Of a stretch of DNA of 64,000 bases, positions 42,522 through 50,422 are shown one piece after another. Origin of the DNA: Kribbella sp. VKM Ac-2569 (lineage in GTDB: Bacteria; Actinomycetota; Actinomycetes; Propionibacteriales; Kribbellaceae). How positions within the stretch are numbered: position 1 is the first letter of the stretch; each line of letters begins with the position of its first letter. The position numbers were made by a program, and so were the translations under genes. The notes beneath the pieces are model-generated. The model had not been told where the DNA came from, ran no database searches, and saw nothing but the letters and a program-made list of their open reading frames with translations. Location: contig NZ_SGXJ01000003.1 in the NCBI RefSeq assembly GCF_004216905.1, positions 1 through 64,000 on the forward strand. The letters are read 5' to 3'.

Positions 42522-43817
42522 ATGGATGCGGCTCGGGTGATCAACGACAACGGTGCTTGGTGCTGGTTCCAGGATGAGCGGGCGGTGGTGGATCCGGATG
42601 GCGGAGTGCTCGTCGTCGGATCGATCGCCGCGCCGGAGGGGCCTGGGGGAGACGCGCGGGCCGGCAATGTCGAGCTGACCGTGGTGGAGTTGCGCACCGG
42701 CTCGGTCGAGGTCGTCGTACTGCATGAGCGGTTCGAGGCCGACGACCATGATGTGCCGGCGTTGTGGCGCCGCAGGGACGGGCGCTGGCTGGCCGTGTAC
42801 ACGAAGCACAAGACCGACGACCTGACGCGGTGGCGGGTGAGCGAGCCGGGCGATCCGCGGAAGTGGGGGCCGGAGCAGACGTTCGACTGGAGCGAGTTCA
42901 CCGGCGGCCGCGGCGTCACGTACTCGAACCTGCACGAACTCGACGGCCGGTTGTACTGCTTCGCGAGAGCGGTCAACGACGACCCGTGCGCACTGGTGTC
43001 CGACGACGACGGCGACACCTGGACGTACGCCGGGAAACTCTTCACCCGCCCGAAGATCGGCTACGTCAACGGCTACACCCGCTACGTGTCCACGCCGACG
43101 CGAGTGGATCTCATCACGACGGATCACCATCCGCGCGACTACAACAACTCGATCTACCACGGGTACCTGGAGGCAGGTGCGCTGCACCGGACCGACGGGA
43201 CCGTGGTGGACGAGATCGCGCTGGACGCCGACGCGCCGTCGCAGGTGGAACTGACCACGGTCCTCGCCGCGGACTCGGTCTGGGACGGCGAGCCGATGAC
43301 GCACTGCTGGACCGTCGACATCCGCCGCGCCGACGACGGCACCCTCGCGGCCATTCTGCTGGCCCGCCACGACGCCCCGGAAACGCCAGAGAGCTCTTTC
43401 GCGCGTGAGCACCCGGTGCCGGATCACCGCTTCTTCTATGCGCGGCTCGCTCCGGGCGGGACCTGGCAGGTACAGCAACTGGCCAAGGCTGGGCACGGTC
43501 TGCTGCTGCACGAGAACGACTACACCGGCCTGGTCGCGATCGACCCGTACGACCTCGACTCGCTCTACGTCTCGACCCCGATCGATCCCCGCGATGGTGC
43601 CGCACTGAAGCACCACGAGATCTTTCACGCCCGTACGGCGGACGGTGGGACGACGTGGGCGTGGACACCGGTCACCGAGAACTCGACCGCCGACAACCTC
43701 CGCCCGATCGTCGCGCCGGGTGATGCCAGTCGCGTGCCGCTCCTGTGGTTCCGCGGGGAGATGACCGCATCGCAGCACTACAACTGCGAGGTCGTCCTCC
43801 TCGACCAACCCAGGTAA
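42522..43817 (+). CDS. BNR repeat-containing protein (BNR-4 family)
   Basis: A 431-residue predicted beta-propeller. Asp-box-like segments such as SDDDGDTWTYAGKL (about 165-178) and RTADGGTTWAWTPV (about 371-384) are visible. The family pattern with HDVPALWRRRDGRWLAVYTKH and NDNGAWCWFQDERAVV matches BNR-4 proteins linked to polysaccharide or glycoside metabolism. No signal peptide, so it is predicted to be cytoplasmic. The ATG at 42522 was used; GTG at 42516 is also possible and no clear ribosome site is seen. A LacI-like site upstream would fit sugar control. Substrate unknown. Confidence 0.8.
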   Translation: MDAARVINDNGAWCWFQDERAVVDPDGGVLVVGSIAAPEGPGGDARAGNVELTVVELRTGSVEVVVLHERFEADDHDVPALWRRRDGRWLAVYTKHKTDDLTRWRVSEPGDPRKWGPEQTFDWSEFTGGRGVTYSNLHELDGRLYCFARAVNDDPCALVSDDDGDTWTYAGKLFTRPKIGYVNGYTRYVSTPTRVDLITTDHHPRDYNNSIYHGYLEAGALHRTDGTVVDEIALDADAPSQVELTTVLAADSVWDGEPMTHCWTVDIRRADDGTLAAILLARHDAPETPESSFAREHPVPDHRFFYARLAPGGTWQVQQLAKAGHGLLLHENDYTGLVAIDPYDLDSLYVSTPIDPRDGAALKHHEIFHARTADGGTTWAWTPVTENSTADNLRPIVAPGDASRVPLLWFRGEMTASQHYNCEVVLLDQPR

Positions 43818-43818
43818 C

Positions 43819-43913
43819 GCGACCTTGGGCTCCGGCCAACCACGCAGCGGCGACCTTGGGCGCCGGTCAACCAAATGACGGCGATGAAAATGGTTGGTGG
43901 GTGCTCAAGGTCG
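43819..43913. repeat. Two 24-base direct repeats and an inverted third copy
   Basis: Copies at 43819-43842 and 43850-43873 share GCGACCTTGGGC and CAACCA (22 of 24 identical, period 31). A third, inverted and weaker copy at 43891-43913 can pair with the second (18 of 23). The stem-loop follows the BNR gene and probably ends its transcription; the doubling is unusual. Confidence 0.6.
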
Positions 43914-43959
43914 GGTTCGAGGCGGCCGGGCGCGCGCGTGAGGGAGTCTCGGTTGGGTA

Positions 43960-43978
43960 GATGGTAACGAACGGTATT
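43960..43978. promoter_or_regulatory. Motif shared with the TetR promoter, before the MFS gene
   Basis: GATGGTAACGAACGGTATT matches the reverse strand of 45715-45733 at 15 of 19 bases. It overlaps a TATTAT (43975-43980) that sits eight bases before the MFS start codon, so a bound repressor would block the promoter. Confidence 0.45.
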
Positions 43979-43988
43979 ATGTCGTTCC

Positions 43989-45116
43989 ATGGGTGTTCCG
44001 GTGCGGCGGTTGTGGGTGGCGGTGCTGTGTGGGTATCTGGCGTTCGGGGCGGCCTTGCAGGCGTTGCCGTCGTACGTGCCGGAGAAGTTCGGCGGCGGAG
44101 CGCTGGCGAGCGGGACCGCGGTCGGGATCGCGTTCCTCGCGACCGCGTGTGGCCGGCCGTTCGCGGGGTGGCTGGCTGACGCGGGCTGGTCGCGGCCGGT
44201 GGTCGTCGCCGGGGGAGTGCTGGCGGCTCTTGGGGGCCTCGGGCAACTGTTGGCGCCGAACTTGGGTGTGTTGCTGCTTGCTCGTCTGGTGATGGGTGCG
44301 GGTGAGGCGGCGCTCTTCTCGGCCGCATTGCCCTGGGTTCTGGCGGGTACGCGGATGGCGCAGCGTGGTCGGCTTGCGGGCTGGTTCGGCCTGTCGATGT
44401 GGGGCGGTCTTGCTGCCGGCCCACTACTCGGAACTCTTGTTGGAGATCGGGTTTGGTGGGCGGTTGTTGCGCTGTCCGCCGCATCGGCCGTCCTGGTGCT
44501 GACGACGCGGCGTGATCCGGCTCGGGGTGAGCCGTTGGCACGGATCCGGGGGATCCGGGATCTGGTGCCGCGCGGCGTCCCGTTGCCAGGGGCAATTATT
44601 GGGCTGGCGGCCTACTGCTACGGCACGGTGGCGGCGCTCCTCGTGCTGCGGTTGCGGGCCGACGGGATCGGTGTCGACGACGTCGCGCTGGCGGTGTTTG
44701 CGGCGGCCTTCCTGGTGGTGCGGTTCGCCGGGAGTCCGCTGGTCGATCGGTACGGCGGGCGCGTGGTCGCGGCCTCGACCGTCGCCGTGGAGATCGTCGC
44801 GCTGATCGGGATCGCGCAGGCGAATGGGCCGGTCGGCGCAACGATCTTCACCGCGCTGGCCGGGTTCGGGTTGGCGTTGGTCTACCCGGCCTGCGTCTCG
44901 ATGACGCTGGACCGGGTGCGGGGTTTGCGGCCCGGAGTGTCGATGGGTGTGATGACGTCGTTCTGGGATCTCGGCGTGATGACCGCGGGTCCGCTCGGTG
45001 GATTCGTCGCCGAGCAGGCTGGGTTCCGTACGGCGTTCCTGGTGGCCGCGGGCGCGGGACTCTCCTGCGTCGTCGTACTGCTCAGAATGCCGCGTCGAGC
45101 AGCGTCTCCACGATGA
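43989..45116 (+). CDS. MFS transporter
   Basis: A 375-residue major facilitator with about twelve hydrophobic helices. The loop motif GRPFAGWLADAGWSRPVVVAGG lies after helix 2 and the mirror motif VRFAGSPLVDRYGGRVVAAST in the second half. It resembles bacterial drug/sugar-efflux proteins. The ATG is eight bases after a TATTAT box, so the mRNA is probably leaderless. The 3' end overlaps the convergent TetR gene by 35 bases, and a motif shared with the TetR promoter region suggests that TetR controls this exporter. Confidence 0.88.
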   Translation: MGVPVRRLWVAVLCGYLAFGAALQALPSYVPEKFGGGALASGTAVGIAFLATACGRPFAGWLADAGWSRPVVVAGGVLAALGGLGQLLAPNLGVLLLARLVMGAGEAALFSAALPWVLAGTRMAQRGRLAGWFGLSMWGGLAAGPLLGTLVGDRVWWAVVALSAASAVLVLTTRRDPARGEPLARIRGIRDLVPRGVPLPGAIIGLAAYCYGTVAALLVLRLRADGIGVDDVALAVFAAAFLVVRFAGSPLVDRYGGRVVAASTVAVEIVALIGIAQANGPVGATIFTALAGFGLALVYPACVSMTLDRVRGLRPGVSMGVMTSFWDLGVMTAGPLGGFVAEQAGFRTAFLVAAGAGLSCVVVLLRMPRRAASPR

Positions 45117-45669
45117 CCCGCGCCTCCGCGCCCAGCCCGGGATCCTGGTCCACCGCGCTGATCAGCGTCGCACCCTCCAGTACGACGACCAATTGCCGCG
45201 CCGATGCCTTCGGATCACGCGCTCCGGCCTCGCTCAGCAGGCGCTCGAAAAGCGAGCGGTAGAAGGCGAGATGATCCTGCGCGAGCCGCTGCGGCGCACC
45301 CTCCTGCCCGCGATCCTCGGTGGCTGCGTTCATCATCGCGCAGCCGCGGAACCCGGCTTCGGCGTACCAGCTCGCGACCAGGTCGAAGACCACGAGAATG
45401 CGCTCTCTCGCGTTCCCGCCGGCTCGCTCGACGGCCTCGTTGTGCCACGCGCGGACCCGCTGCGTGCGGTCGGTGAGCACCGCCTCGACCAGCCCCTCCT
45501 TGGAGCCGAAGTTCTTGTAGATGGTGAGTTTGGACGCGCCCGCCGCCTCGACGACCTCGTTGATCCCGGCCGCATGGATCCCGCGCCGGCCGAACACGTC
45601 CGCCGCCGCCTTCAGGATCCGGGCCTTCGTCGCCTCGGGATCCAGCCGTTCCCCAGCCTTGACCGGCAT
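45082..45669 (-). CDS. TetR/AcrR-family transcriptional regulator
   Basis: A 195-residue TetR-type repressor. The HTH is in ARILKAAADVFGRRGIHAAGINEVVEAAGASKLTIYKNFGSKEGLVEAVL (about 16-65), with a TetR_C ligand domain after it. ATG at 45669 is chosen because GGAGGTGG lies seven bases upstream; the ATG at 45696 has no site. It is divergent from a beta-lactamase-family gene and convergent with an MFS gene. Both have a related operator-like motif at their promoters, so it likely regulates itself and both neighbours. Confidence 0.9.
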   Translation of the reverse strand: MPVKAGERLDPEATKARILKAAADVFGRRGIHAAGINEVVEAAGASKLTIYKNFGSKEGLVEAVLTDRTQRVRAWHNEAVERAGGNARERILVVFDLVASWYAEAGFRGCAMMNAATEDRGQEGAPQRLAQDHLAFYRSLFERLLSEAGARDPKASARQLVVVLEGATLISAVDQDPGLGAEARVIVETLLDAAF

Positions 45670-45714
45670 CGGGCCACCACCTCCACGCTCCACCATACCG
45701 AGCTGGACCTAGTT

Positions 45715-45733
45715 AAGAACGATCGGTACCATC
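45715..45733. promoter_or_regulatory. Shared TetR motif in the TetR/serine-hydrolase promoter region
   Basis: On the minus strand GATGGTACCGATCGTTCTT, related to 43960-43978. It overlaps TACCAT (45727-45732), a likely -10 of the serine-hydrolase gene eight bases from its ATG. Confidence 0.45.
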
Positions 45734-45740
45734 AACTCTC

Positions 45741-46862
45741 ATGTGGACAGCAGCGGGATACGAGGACGTCGCCGGCGCGTTCGAGCGGAACTTCACCGAG
45801 CGCGGCGAACTGGGCGCGGCGTTCGCGGCGTACCACCGGGGCGAGCTGGTGGTCGACCTGTGGGGCGGTACGGCGGACCCGGACACCGGCCGACCATGGG
45901 ATCGCGACACCGTGCATCTGATGTTCTCCGGAACCAAGGGACTCACCAGCGCGTGCATCCTGCTGCTGGCGCAGCGCGGTCAACTCCAGCTGGACGATCC
46001 GGTCAGCCGCTACTGGCCCGAGTTCAGTGCCGAGGGCAAGGAACGTACGACGATCGCGCAGGTGCTGTCCCACCAGGCCCGGCTGGCGTGGGTCGAGGCC
46101 GGGTACGCCGACCTGTTCGACCACGACGCGATGGCGGCGCACCTGGCTGCGCAGGCGCCGGCGTCCGATCCGCGCGCCGGGTTCATGTATCACGCGGTGA
46201 CCTGGGGCTGGCTGCTGGACGAGCTGGTACGGCGAGTGGACGGACGAACCGTGGGCCAGTTCTTCGCCGACGAGTTCGCTGCACCGCTGGGCCTCGAGGT
46301 GTGGATCGGCCTGCCGGAGGAACTGCACTGGCGGGCGGCGACGATGGTCGCGCCGGACGGCGTCCTCGTCGACGGGCCGTGGAGCGAGCTGAACCGGCCG
46401 AATCCGCTGTGGATCCCGGGCTCGGAGAAGATCTGGAACAGCGTCGAGTACCGCACCGCCGGACTAGCAGCGGTCGGCGGCTACGCGACGGGTCGCGGGA
46501 TGGCGCGTTTCTACGCGTCGATGCTCGGCGAGGTGGACGGCGTCCGCGTCCTGACGCCGGCGACCGTCGAGCTCGGACGCCGCGAGCTCCGGCGTGGCGC
46601 CGAGCCGAACTGGGGAACCCCGATGGCGTACGGCGCAGGCTACGAACTGCAGACCGGCGACGGGCGGATGGGCGACCAGCCCGACGCCTTCGGCCACGCC
46701 GGAGCGGGCGGCTCGCGACACGGCGCCTGGCCGGGTCGCGAGACCGCCTTCTCCTACCTGATGAACGAGGTATGCGTCGGTCCGGACGACCGATCGCTCA
46801 CCTTGCTTGCGGCGTTGTCGGGATCTGCACTCAGCCGAGGTAGTCGCGCCACGGACCGGTGA
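45741..46862 (+). CDS. Beta-lactamase-family serine hydrolase (esterase EstB-like)
   Basis: A 373-residue class C beta-lactamase-like hydrolase. The SxxK is in MFSGTKGLTSACI (Ser about residue 63). The second motif is YHAVTWGWLLDEL with its Tyr, and a GHAGAGGSRHGAWPG segment stands for the third. WGGTADPDTGRPWDRDT is typical of the EstB/carboxylesterase VIII branch. No signal peptide, so it is more probably a cytoplasmic esterase than an antibiotic-degrading enzyme. The mRNA looks leaderless. It overlaps the convergent PhoX-type gene by 32 bases and is divergent from its likely TetR regulator. Confidence 0.87.
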   Translation: MWTAAGYEDVAGAFERNFTERGELGAAFAAYHRGELVVDLWGGTADPDTGRPWDRDTVHLMFSGTKGLTSACILLLAQRGQLQLDDPVSRYWPEFSAEGKERTTIAQVLSHQARLAWVEAGYADLFDHDAMAAHLAAQAPASDPRAGFMYHAVTWGWLLDELVRRVDGRTVGQFFADEFAAPLGLEVWIGLPEELHWRAATMVAPDGVLVDGPWSELNRPNPLWIPGSEKIWNSVEYRTAGLAAVGGYATGRGMARFYASMLGEVDGVRVLTPATVELGRRELRRGAEPNWGTPMAYGAGYELQTGDGRMGDQPDAFGHAGAGGSRHGAWPGRETAFSYLMNEVCVGPDDRSLTLLAALSGSALSRGSRATDR

Positions 46863-48273
46863 TGGCCAGCGTGATACCCGGCGTCTGGATGTTGACGAAG
46901 AGCACCTTGCCGTCCGCGGAGAACGTCGGGCCGGTGAACTCGGAGTCGTTCAGCATGTTCCGGGCGATGGCGTACGCCGGACCGCCCGGCGTCGCGCTCA
47001 GCACGTGGCTGCTGGCGTTGCCGTCCTCGGCGAGCACCAGCGAGCCCCACGGCGTCACGGTGACGTTGTCCGGGCTGTCGAAGTTGTAGTCGTCGTACTT
47101 CGCGTCGGCGCCCTTGTCCGCGGCGGCGTTGTCCGGGAAGTACGTGACCAGCTGGATGGTCTTGGCGTCGTAGTTGTAGAACCAGACCATGCCGTCGTGC
47201 GGGACCGCGTCGGCGGGCAGGTCGGCGGTGCCGGACTCGGCGTACGAGTTCACGACGTACACGCCCTGCTTGGTGCCGTAGACGCCCTCGAACTTCTTGC
47301 CGCGGGTGATCTGGCCGTCGGTGAACTGCTTGCGCACCGACGTCGTTGCGCCGTCGCGGTCCGGTACCGGGACCCACGCGACCCGGAACGGGCGAAGCAG
47401 CTGGGCCGACGTCAGGTAGGCGACGTCCGGGATCGGCTTGCCGTCGTCACCGAGGATGGCCAGCGCCTCGAGGGTGCCGAAGTCCTTGTTCTGCAGGTCC
47501 TGCCAGCTGTCCGGGCCGACCTTGTAGCCGCGCGGCGCCGACCAGCGGTAGAACGTGCCGTTCGGGCCGGAGGCGTCCTCGGACAGGTAGATGTGGGTCC
47601 GGTCCTCGTCGATCGCGAGCGCCTCGTGGGCGTACCGCCCAAGCGCCTTCAGCGGCACCGGGTGCGCGGTCTTACCGTCGCCCCAGACCTCGAAGACGTA
47701 CCCGTGGTCCTTCAGCCGGGTGGTGCCGTTGGCCTTGTTCTCGGTCTCCTCGCAGGTCATCCAGGTGCCCCACGGCGTCGGGCCGCCGGCGCAGTTCGTC
47801 AGGGTGCCGGAGATGCCGACCCACTCGCCGAGGTTGGCGCCGTCCTTGTCGACGTCGATGACGGTGCAGCCGCCGGCCGCTCCGACGCCGGTGTCGTACA
47901 CCGTGCCTTCGATCTGCGGTACGCCGAGCTCGCCGGCGCTGCTGATCTCGTGGTTCTGGATCAGCCGGTAGTGGTTCCCGGTGTTGAACACGGCGGTTCC
48001 GTCGTGGGCGTTCGGCGTCGCCTGGCCACTCTTCAGCTTGGTCTCACCGGCCTTGGTGACGACCTTGTACTTGAAGCCGGCGGGCAGCGCCAGGAGGCCC
48101 TTCGGGTCGTCGAGCAGCGGCGGGAAGGGCTTGTGCTGCGGGAACGGCGAACGGTCGCCGTGCGAGGCCGGCGCGGCCTCGGCGAGCGTCGGCACGGCGC
48201 CGACGGTGGTGAAGCCGACCCCGGCGGCGCCGACGGCGGCACCTCGGAGGACGGAACGACGATCGACAGACAT
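46831..48273 (-). CDS. Tat-exported PhoX/DUF839 family protein
   Basis: A 480-residue protein of the PhoX-like (DUF839) beta-propeller family, which includes Ca/Fe-dependent alkaline phosphatases. The Tat signal is DRRSVLRGAAVGAAGVGFTTVGAVPTLAEA, near residues 4-33. Family motifs are LIQNHEISS, TPWGTWMTCEETE, ALGRYAHEALAIDEDRTHIYLSEDA and DNVTVTPWGSLVLAEDG. The ATG at 48273 has AAGGAG nearby and starts the Tat signal. An in-frame ATG at 48357, inside a repeated hairpin element, would add 28 residues and bury the Tat signal. Extracellular phosphoester hydrolysis is likely, but the catalytic set is not fully traced. Confidence 0.88.
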   Translation of the reverse strand: MSVDRRSVLRGAAVGAAGVGFTTVGAVPTLAEAAPASHGDRSPFPQHKPFPPLLDDPKGLLALPAGFKYKVVTKAGETKLKSGQATPNAHDGTAVFNTGNHYRLIQNHEISSAGELGVPQIEGTVYDTGVGAAGGCTVIDVDKDGANLGEWVGISGTLTNCAGGPTPWGTWMTCEETENKANGTTRLKDHGYVFEVWGDGKTAHPVPLKALGRYAHEALAIDEDRTHIYLSEDASGPNGTFYRWSAPRGYKVGPDSWQDLQNKDFGTLEALAILGDDGKPIPDVAYLTSAQLLRPFRVAWVPVPDRDGATTSVRKQFTDGQITRGKKFEGVYGTKQGVYVVNSYAESGTADLPADAVPHDGMVWFYNYDAKTIQLVTYFPDNAAADKGADAKYDDYNFDSPDNVTVTPWGSLVLAEDGNASSHVLSATPGGPAYAIARNMLNDSEFTGPTFSADGKVLFVNIQTPGITLAITGPWRDYLG

Positions 48274-48351
48274 GGCTGACTCCTTGGACGGGACGTTGCC
48301 GCGATCCTTCACGGTGACGGCCGACGGACGGCAAACAGAATCTGAACAACT

Positions 48352-48463
48352 GGTCATGGGGCCTCCCGTCCTGGACTGAGGAGCGGAGGGAGCGAAGCGA
48401 CCGGAGCGACGAGGGAAGGACGGGAGTTACAGCCCCATGACCCGCCGCGCCGGAGGCGTGGCA
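48352..48463. repeat. Repeated hairpin element, copy 1
   Basis: An element of about 112 bases with 11-base terminal inverted repeats (GGTCATGGGGC at 48352-48362, GCCCCATGACC at 48432-48442). It has an inner stem CTCCCGTCCT/AGGACGGGAG (48363-48372 with 48417-48426) and a conserved GC-rich tail. Copy 2 is at 62844-62937. The inner stem differs between copies by paired changes that keep it base-paired. Copy 1 has an extra 18 or so bases in its loop region (GGAGCGAAGCGACC). Confidence 0.8.
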
Positions 48464-48518
48464 GTTGTACCGTCTGCAACGAATCGACTGGGGGAGACGT
48501 CTACTGTGGGAGGTGATC

Positions 48519-48920
48519 ATGATGCGCAGTGTGACGACCGTGCTGGCGGCAGCCGTACTTTTGGTTGCGTGTGGCAATGAATCCGTGACTGGAGGGCAAC
48601 CGTCGATGACGCCGAGCAGTAGTGGCAGCAGCAGTAGTTCCGAGCCGGCGAGCCCGGGCGGCAGTGTGGTCGACCAAGCCAAGGCTGACCTCACCAAGCG
48701 GCTGGGGGTGGACGCGGCGCAGGTGACCGTCGTCAGCTCCGAGGACGTCACCTGGCCCGACGGGAGCCTCGGCTGCCCGGAGCCGGGAATGCGTTACACC
48801 CAGGCGCTGGTGCCGGGGAACCGGACGGTCCTCGAGGTCGGCGGGCAGCAGTACAACTACCACTCCGGCGGTCACCGGCCGCCGTTCCTTTGTGAGCAGC
48901 CGCAGCCGCCGAGCCGTTGA
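48519..48920 (+). CDS. Lipoprotein, unknown function
   Basis: A 133-residue lipoprotein. The signal is MMRSVTTVLAAAVLLVACG with the lipobox LVAC, so it is lipidated on Cys and held on the outer face of the membrane. A Ser/Pro/Gly-rich linker follows, then a small domain (about 58-125; AKADLTKRLGVDAAQVTVVSSEDVTWPDGSLGCPEPGMRYTQAL) found in many environmental bacteria without known function, with two Cys likely paired. GGAGGTG lies upstream of two adjacent ATGs; the second (48522) is equally possible. Confidence 0.82.
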   Translation: MMRSVTTVLAAAVLLVACGNESVTGGQPSMTPSSSGSSSSSEPASPGGSVVDQAKADLTKRLGVDAAQVTVVSSEDVTWPDGSLGCPEPGMRYTQALVPGNRTVLEVGGQQYNYHSGGHRPPFLCEQPQPPSR

Positions 48921-49040
48921 AAACTTTCCGGACAACCGGGTGTATCAACCCGCACCGAGGGTGACTCCGCAGAAGTGGGGGGAAGCCTTCGGGCCGCTGC
49001 AGGGGGGAGGGCGGCACGGGGGCACGCAAGAGGGGGAGCT

Positions 49041-49089
49041 GACGCGGTGCGAGCGTCCGGGCGGTCAGGCCGGAAAACCGCACCGCGTC
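49041..49089. terminator. Bidirectional terminator between convergent genes
   Basis: GACGCGGTGCG (49041-49051) and CGCACCGCGTC (49079-49089) form a perfect 11-pair stem. A smaller TCCGG/CCGGA stem can form in the loop. It sits between the lipoprotein and the convergent subtilase gene. Confidence 0.6.
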
Positions 49090-49105
49090 GGCGCGTTGTT
49101 CAGTT

Positions 49106-50374
49106 CTAGCCGAGTGATGCCAGTGCGTCGCCGGCCCGCAGGACCGGCCCGGTGCCCGGCTCGGGCTGCGTGAGCGCGAACGCCAGCAGCGCGTCCGCCG
49201 CCTGCTTGGCGCTCTCACCGGTGACTGACATCCGGCCGGCGATCAGACCGGCCACGAGCGGCGTCGCGAACGACGTACCGCTCCACCGGGCCATGCCCGC
49301 GAACGAGCGCACTTGGCCGGTGTTCGGCGGTTCGGTGCACTCGTAGTCGCCGGTCAGGAACGCGTTCACCAGGTGCTCGCCCGGTGCGTAGACGTCGACC
49401 CAGCCACCGAAGTTGCTGAACGACGCCCGGTCCCGCCCGTTGTCCGCCAGCGCACCGACGCCGACGGCCTCGGGGAACGCGGCCGGCCAGAAGTAGTCCC
49501 TGGACGACTCGTTGCCCGCCGCGGCGACCAGCGTGAGCCCGTTGACGCGGTTCAGCCGGGTCTGTACGAAGACGTCCAGAGCGAGCGGCGCCAGGTCGAA
49601 CCGGGTCCGGGTCCCCGCCGAGAGGCTGATGATGTCGGGCGCCAGATCGAGGATCTCGTCCAGTGCCTGCGCGAGATCGAACTCCCACATCGCACCGGCC
49701 GCGGTGAAGTAGCTCTTCACCACGATCTCCACGTTGCGCGCGATCGCCCGCATCACGCCGGCGATGAAGGTCCCGTGTCCGGCGTACGGCTTGATGTGCC
49801 CGGCCGGGTCGAACGCGTTCTCCGGATCGCCGGTCACCCCGGTCAGCCAGTACGCCGCCGGTGCGTCGGACCAGCCCACATCGAGTACGACGACCTTCAC
49901 CCCGCGACCGTCCGCGGCGCCCGCGGACAGGAACGGTGTGGGCAGCACCGGGTCCGGCGGAGTACCGGGCGTTACCTCCTCGGGCTCGGTCGCCGGGCAC
50001 GGGCTGACGCTCGGCGTGACGTAGAACAGGTGCTCCGGTGTGACGACACCGCGTCCGAGCCGCAGGTCGGCGTACTTCAGGAATCGTTGGGTGAGTGAAC
50101 GATCTTCCGGGGCTTCGGGCGGCACGCGGTCCGGCAGCAGCAGCCGGGTGACGCCGCCGATCCCGCCGTCGTCAGGGCGCCCGCCCTGGAAGAGCTCGAT
50201 CACTCGCGGGACGTCCTTGTCGCGGACCAGGACCGCTCCGGTGCGGTACAGGTAGTCGGCCCCCTCCGACCGCTTCTCCCAGTCCTCCGGAAACACCGCG
50301 ACCTGACCCTCGAATGCTCTGAGAATCAGCTCGATCTGAGCAATGTACTTTCGCTCGGTCGTTTGATTTTCCAT
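49106..50374 (-). CDS. Subtilase (S8 family serine peptidase), cytoplasmic
   Basis: A 422-residue subtilisin-fold protease with a complete triad: Asp165 in VVVLDVGWSD, His200 in YAGHGTFIAGV, Ser368 in SGTSFATPLVAG, and the oxyanion Asn288 in AAAGNES. Residues 1-145 form an N-terminal region with no signal peptide or membrane helix, so it appears intracellular, unlike most subtilases. The N-terminal region may inhibit the enzyme or dock partners. It is divergent, with a 48-base gap, from a TPR-CHAT gene that is followed by a sigma factor. The arrangement suggests a regulated proteolytic switch. Start by ATG; the ribosome site is weak. Confidence 0.9.
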   Translation of the reverse strand: MENQTTERKYIAQIELILRAFEGQVAVFPEDWEKRSEGADYLYRTGAVLVRDKDVPRVIELFQGGRPDDGGIGGVTRLLLPDRVPPEAPEDRSLTQRFLKYADLRLGRGVVTPEHLFYVTPSVSPCPATEPEEVTPGTPPDPVLPTPFLSAGAADGRGVKVVVLDVGWSDAPAAYWLTGVTGDPENAFDPAGHIKPYAGHGTFIAGVMRAIARNVEIVVKSYFTAAGAMWEFDLAQALDEILDLAPDIISLSAGTRTRFDLAPLALDVFVQTRLNRVNGLTLVAAAGNESSRDYFWPAAFPEAVGVGALADNGRDRASFSNFGGWVDVYAPGEHLVNAFLTGDYECTEPPNTGQVRSFAGMARWSGTSFATPLVAGLIAGRMSVTGESAKQAADALLAFALTQPEPGTGPVLRAGDALASLG

Positions 50375-50410
50375 TTCCTTACATCCCCCCTGGACAGTCG
50401 AAATGCCCGA

Positions 50411-50416
50411 TACTAT
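50411..50416 (+). promoter_or_regulatory. -10 box for a leaderless CHAT transcript
   Basis: TACTAT lies six bases before the CHAT start codon, placing the transcript start at or next to the ATG. The 48-base divergent gap leaves little room for anything but overlapping promoters, so the CHAT and subtilase genes are likely co-regulated. Confidence 0.5.
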
Positions 50417-50422
50417 TCCAGA

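Noticed and set aside
45741-46862. Calling the serine hydrolase an antibiotic-degrading beta-lactamase
   Set aside because: It lacks a signal peptide and resembles EstB-type esterases; a cytoplasmic enzyme would not protect against external beta-lactams in the usual way.
48363-48426. GAGCG-type short repeats resembling CRISPR or tandem repeats
   Set aside because: They are part of a single hairpin element with two copies in the window and no regular spacers.
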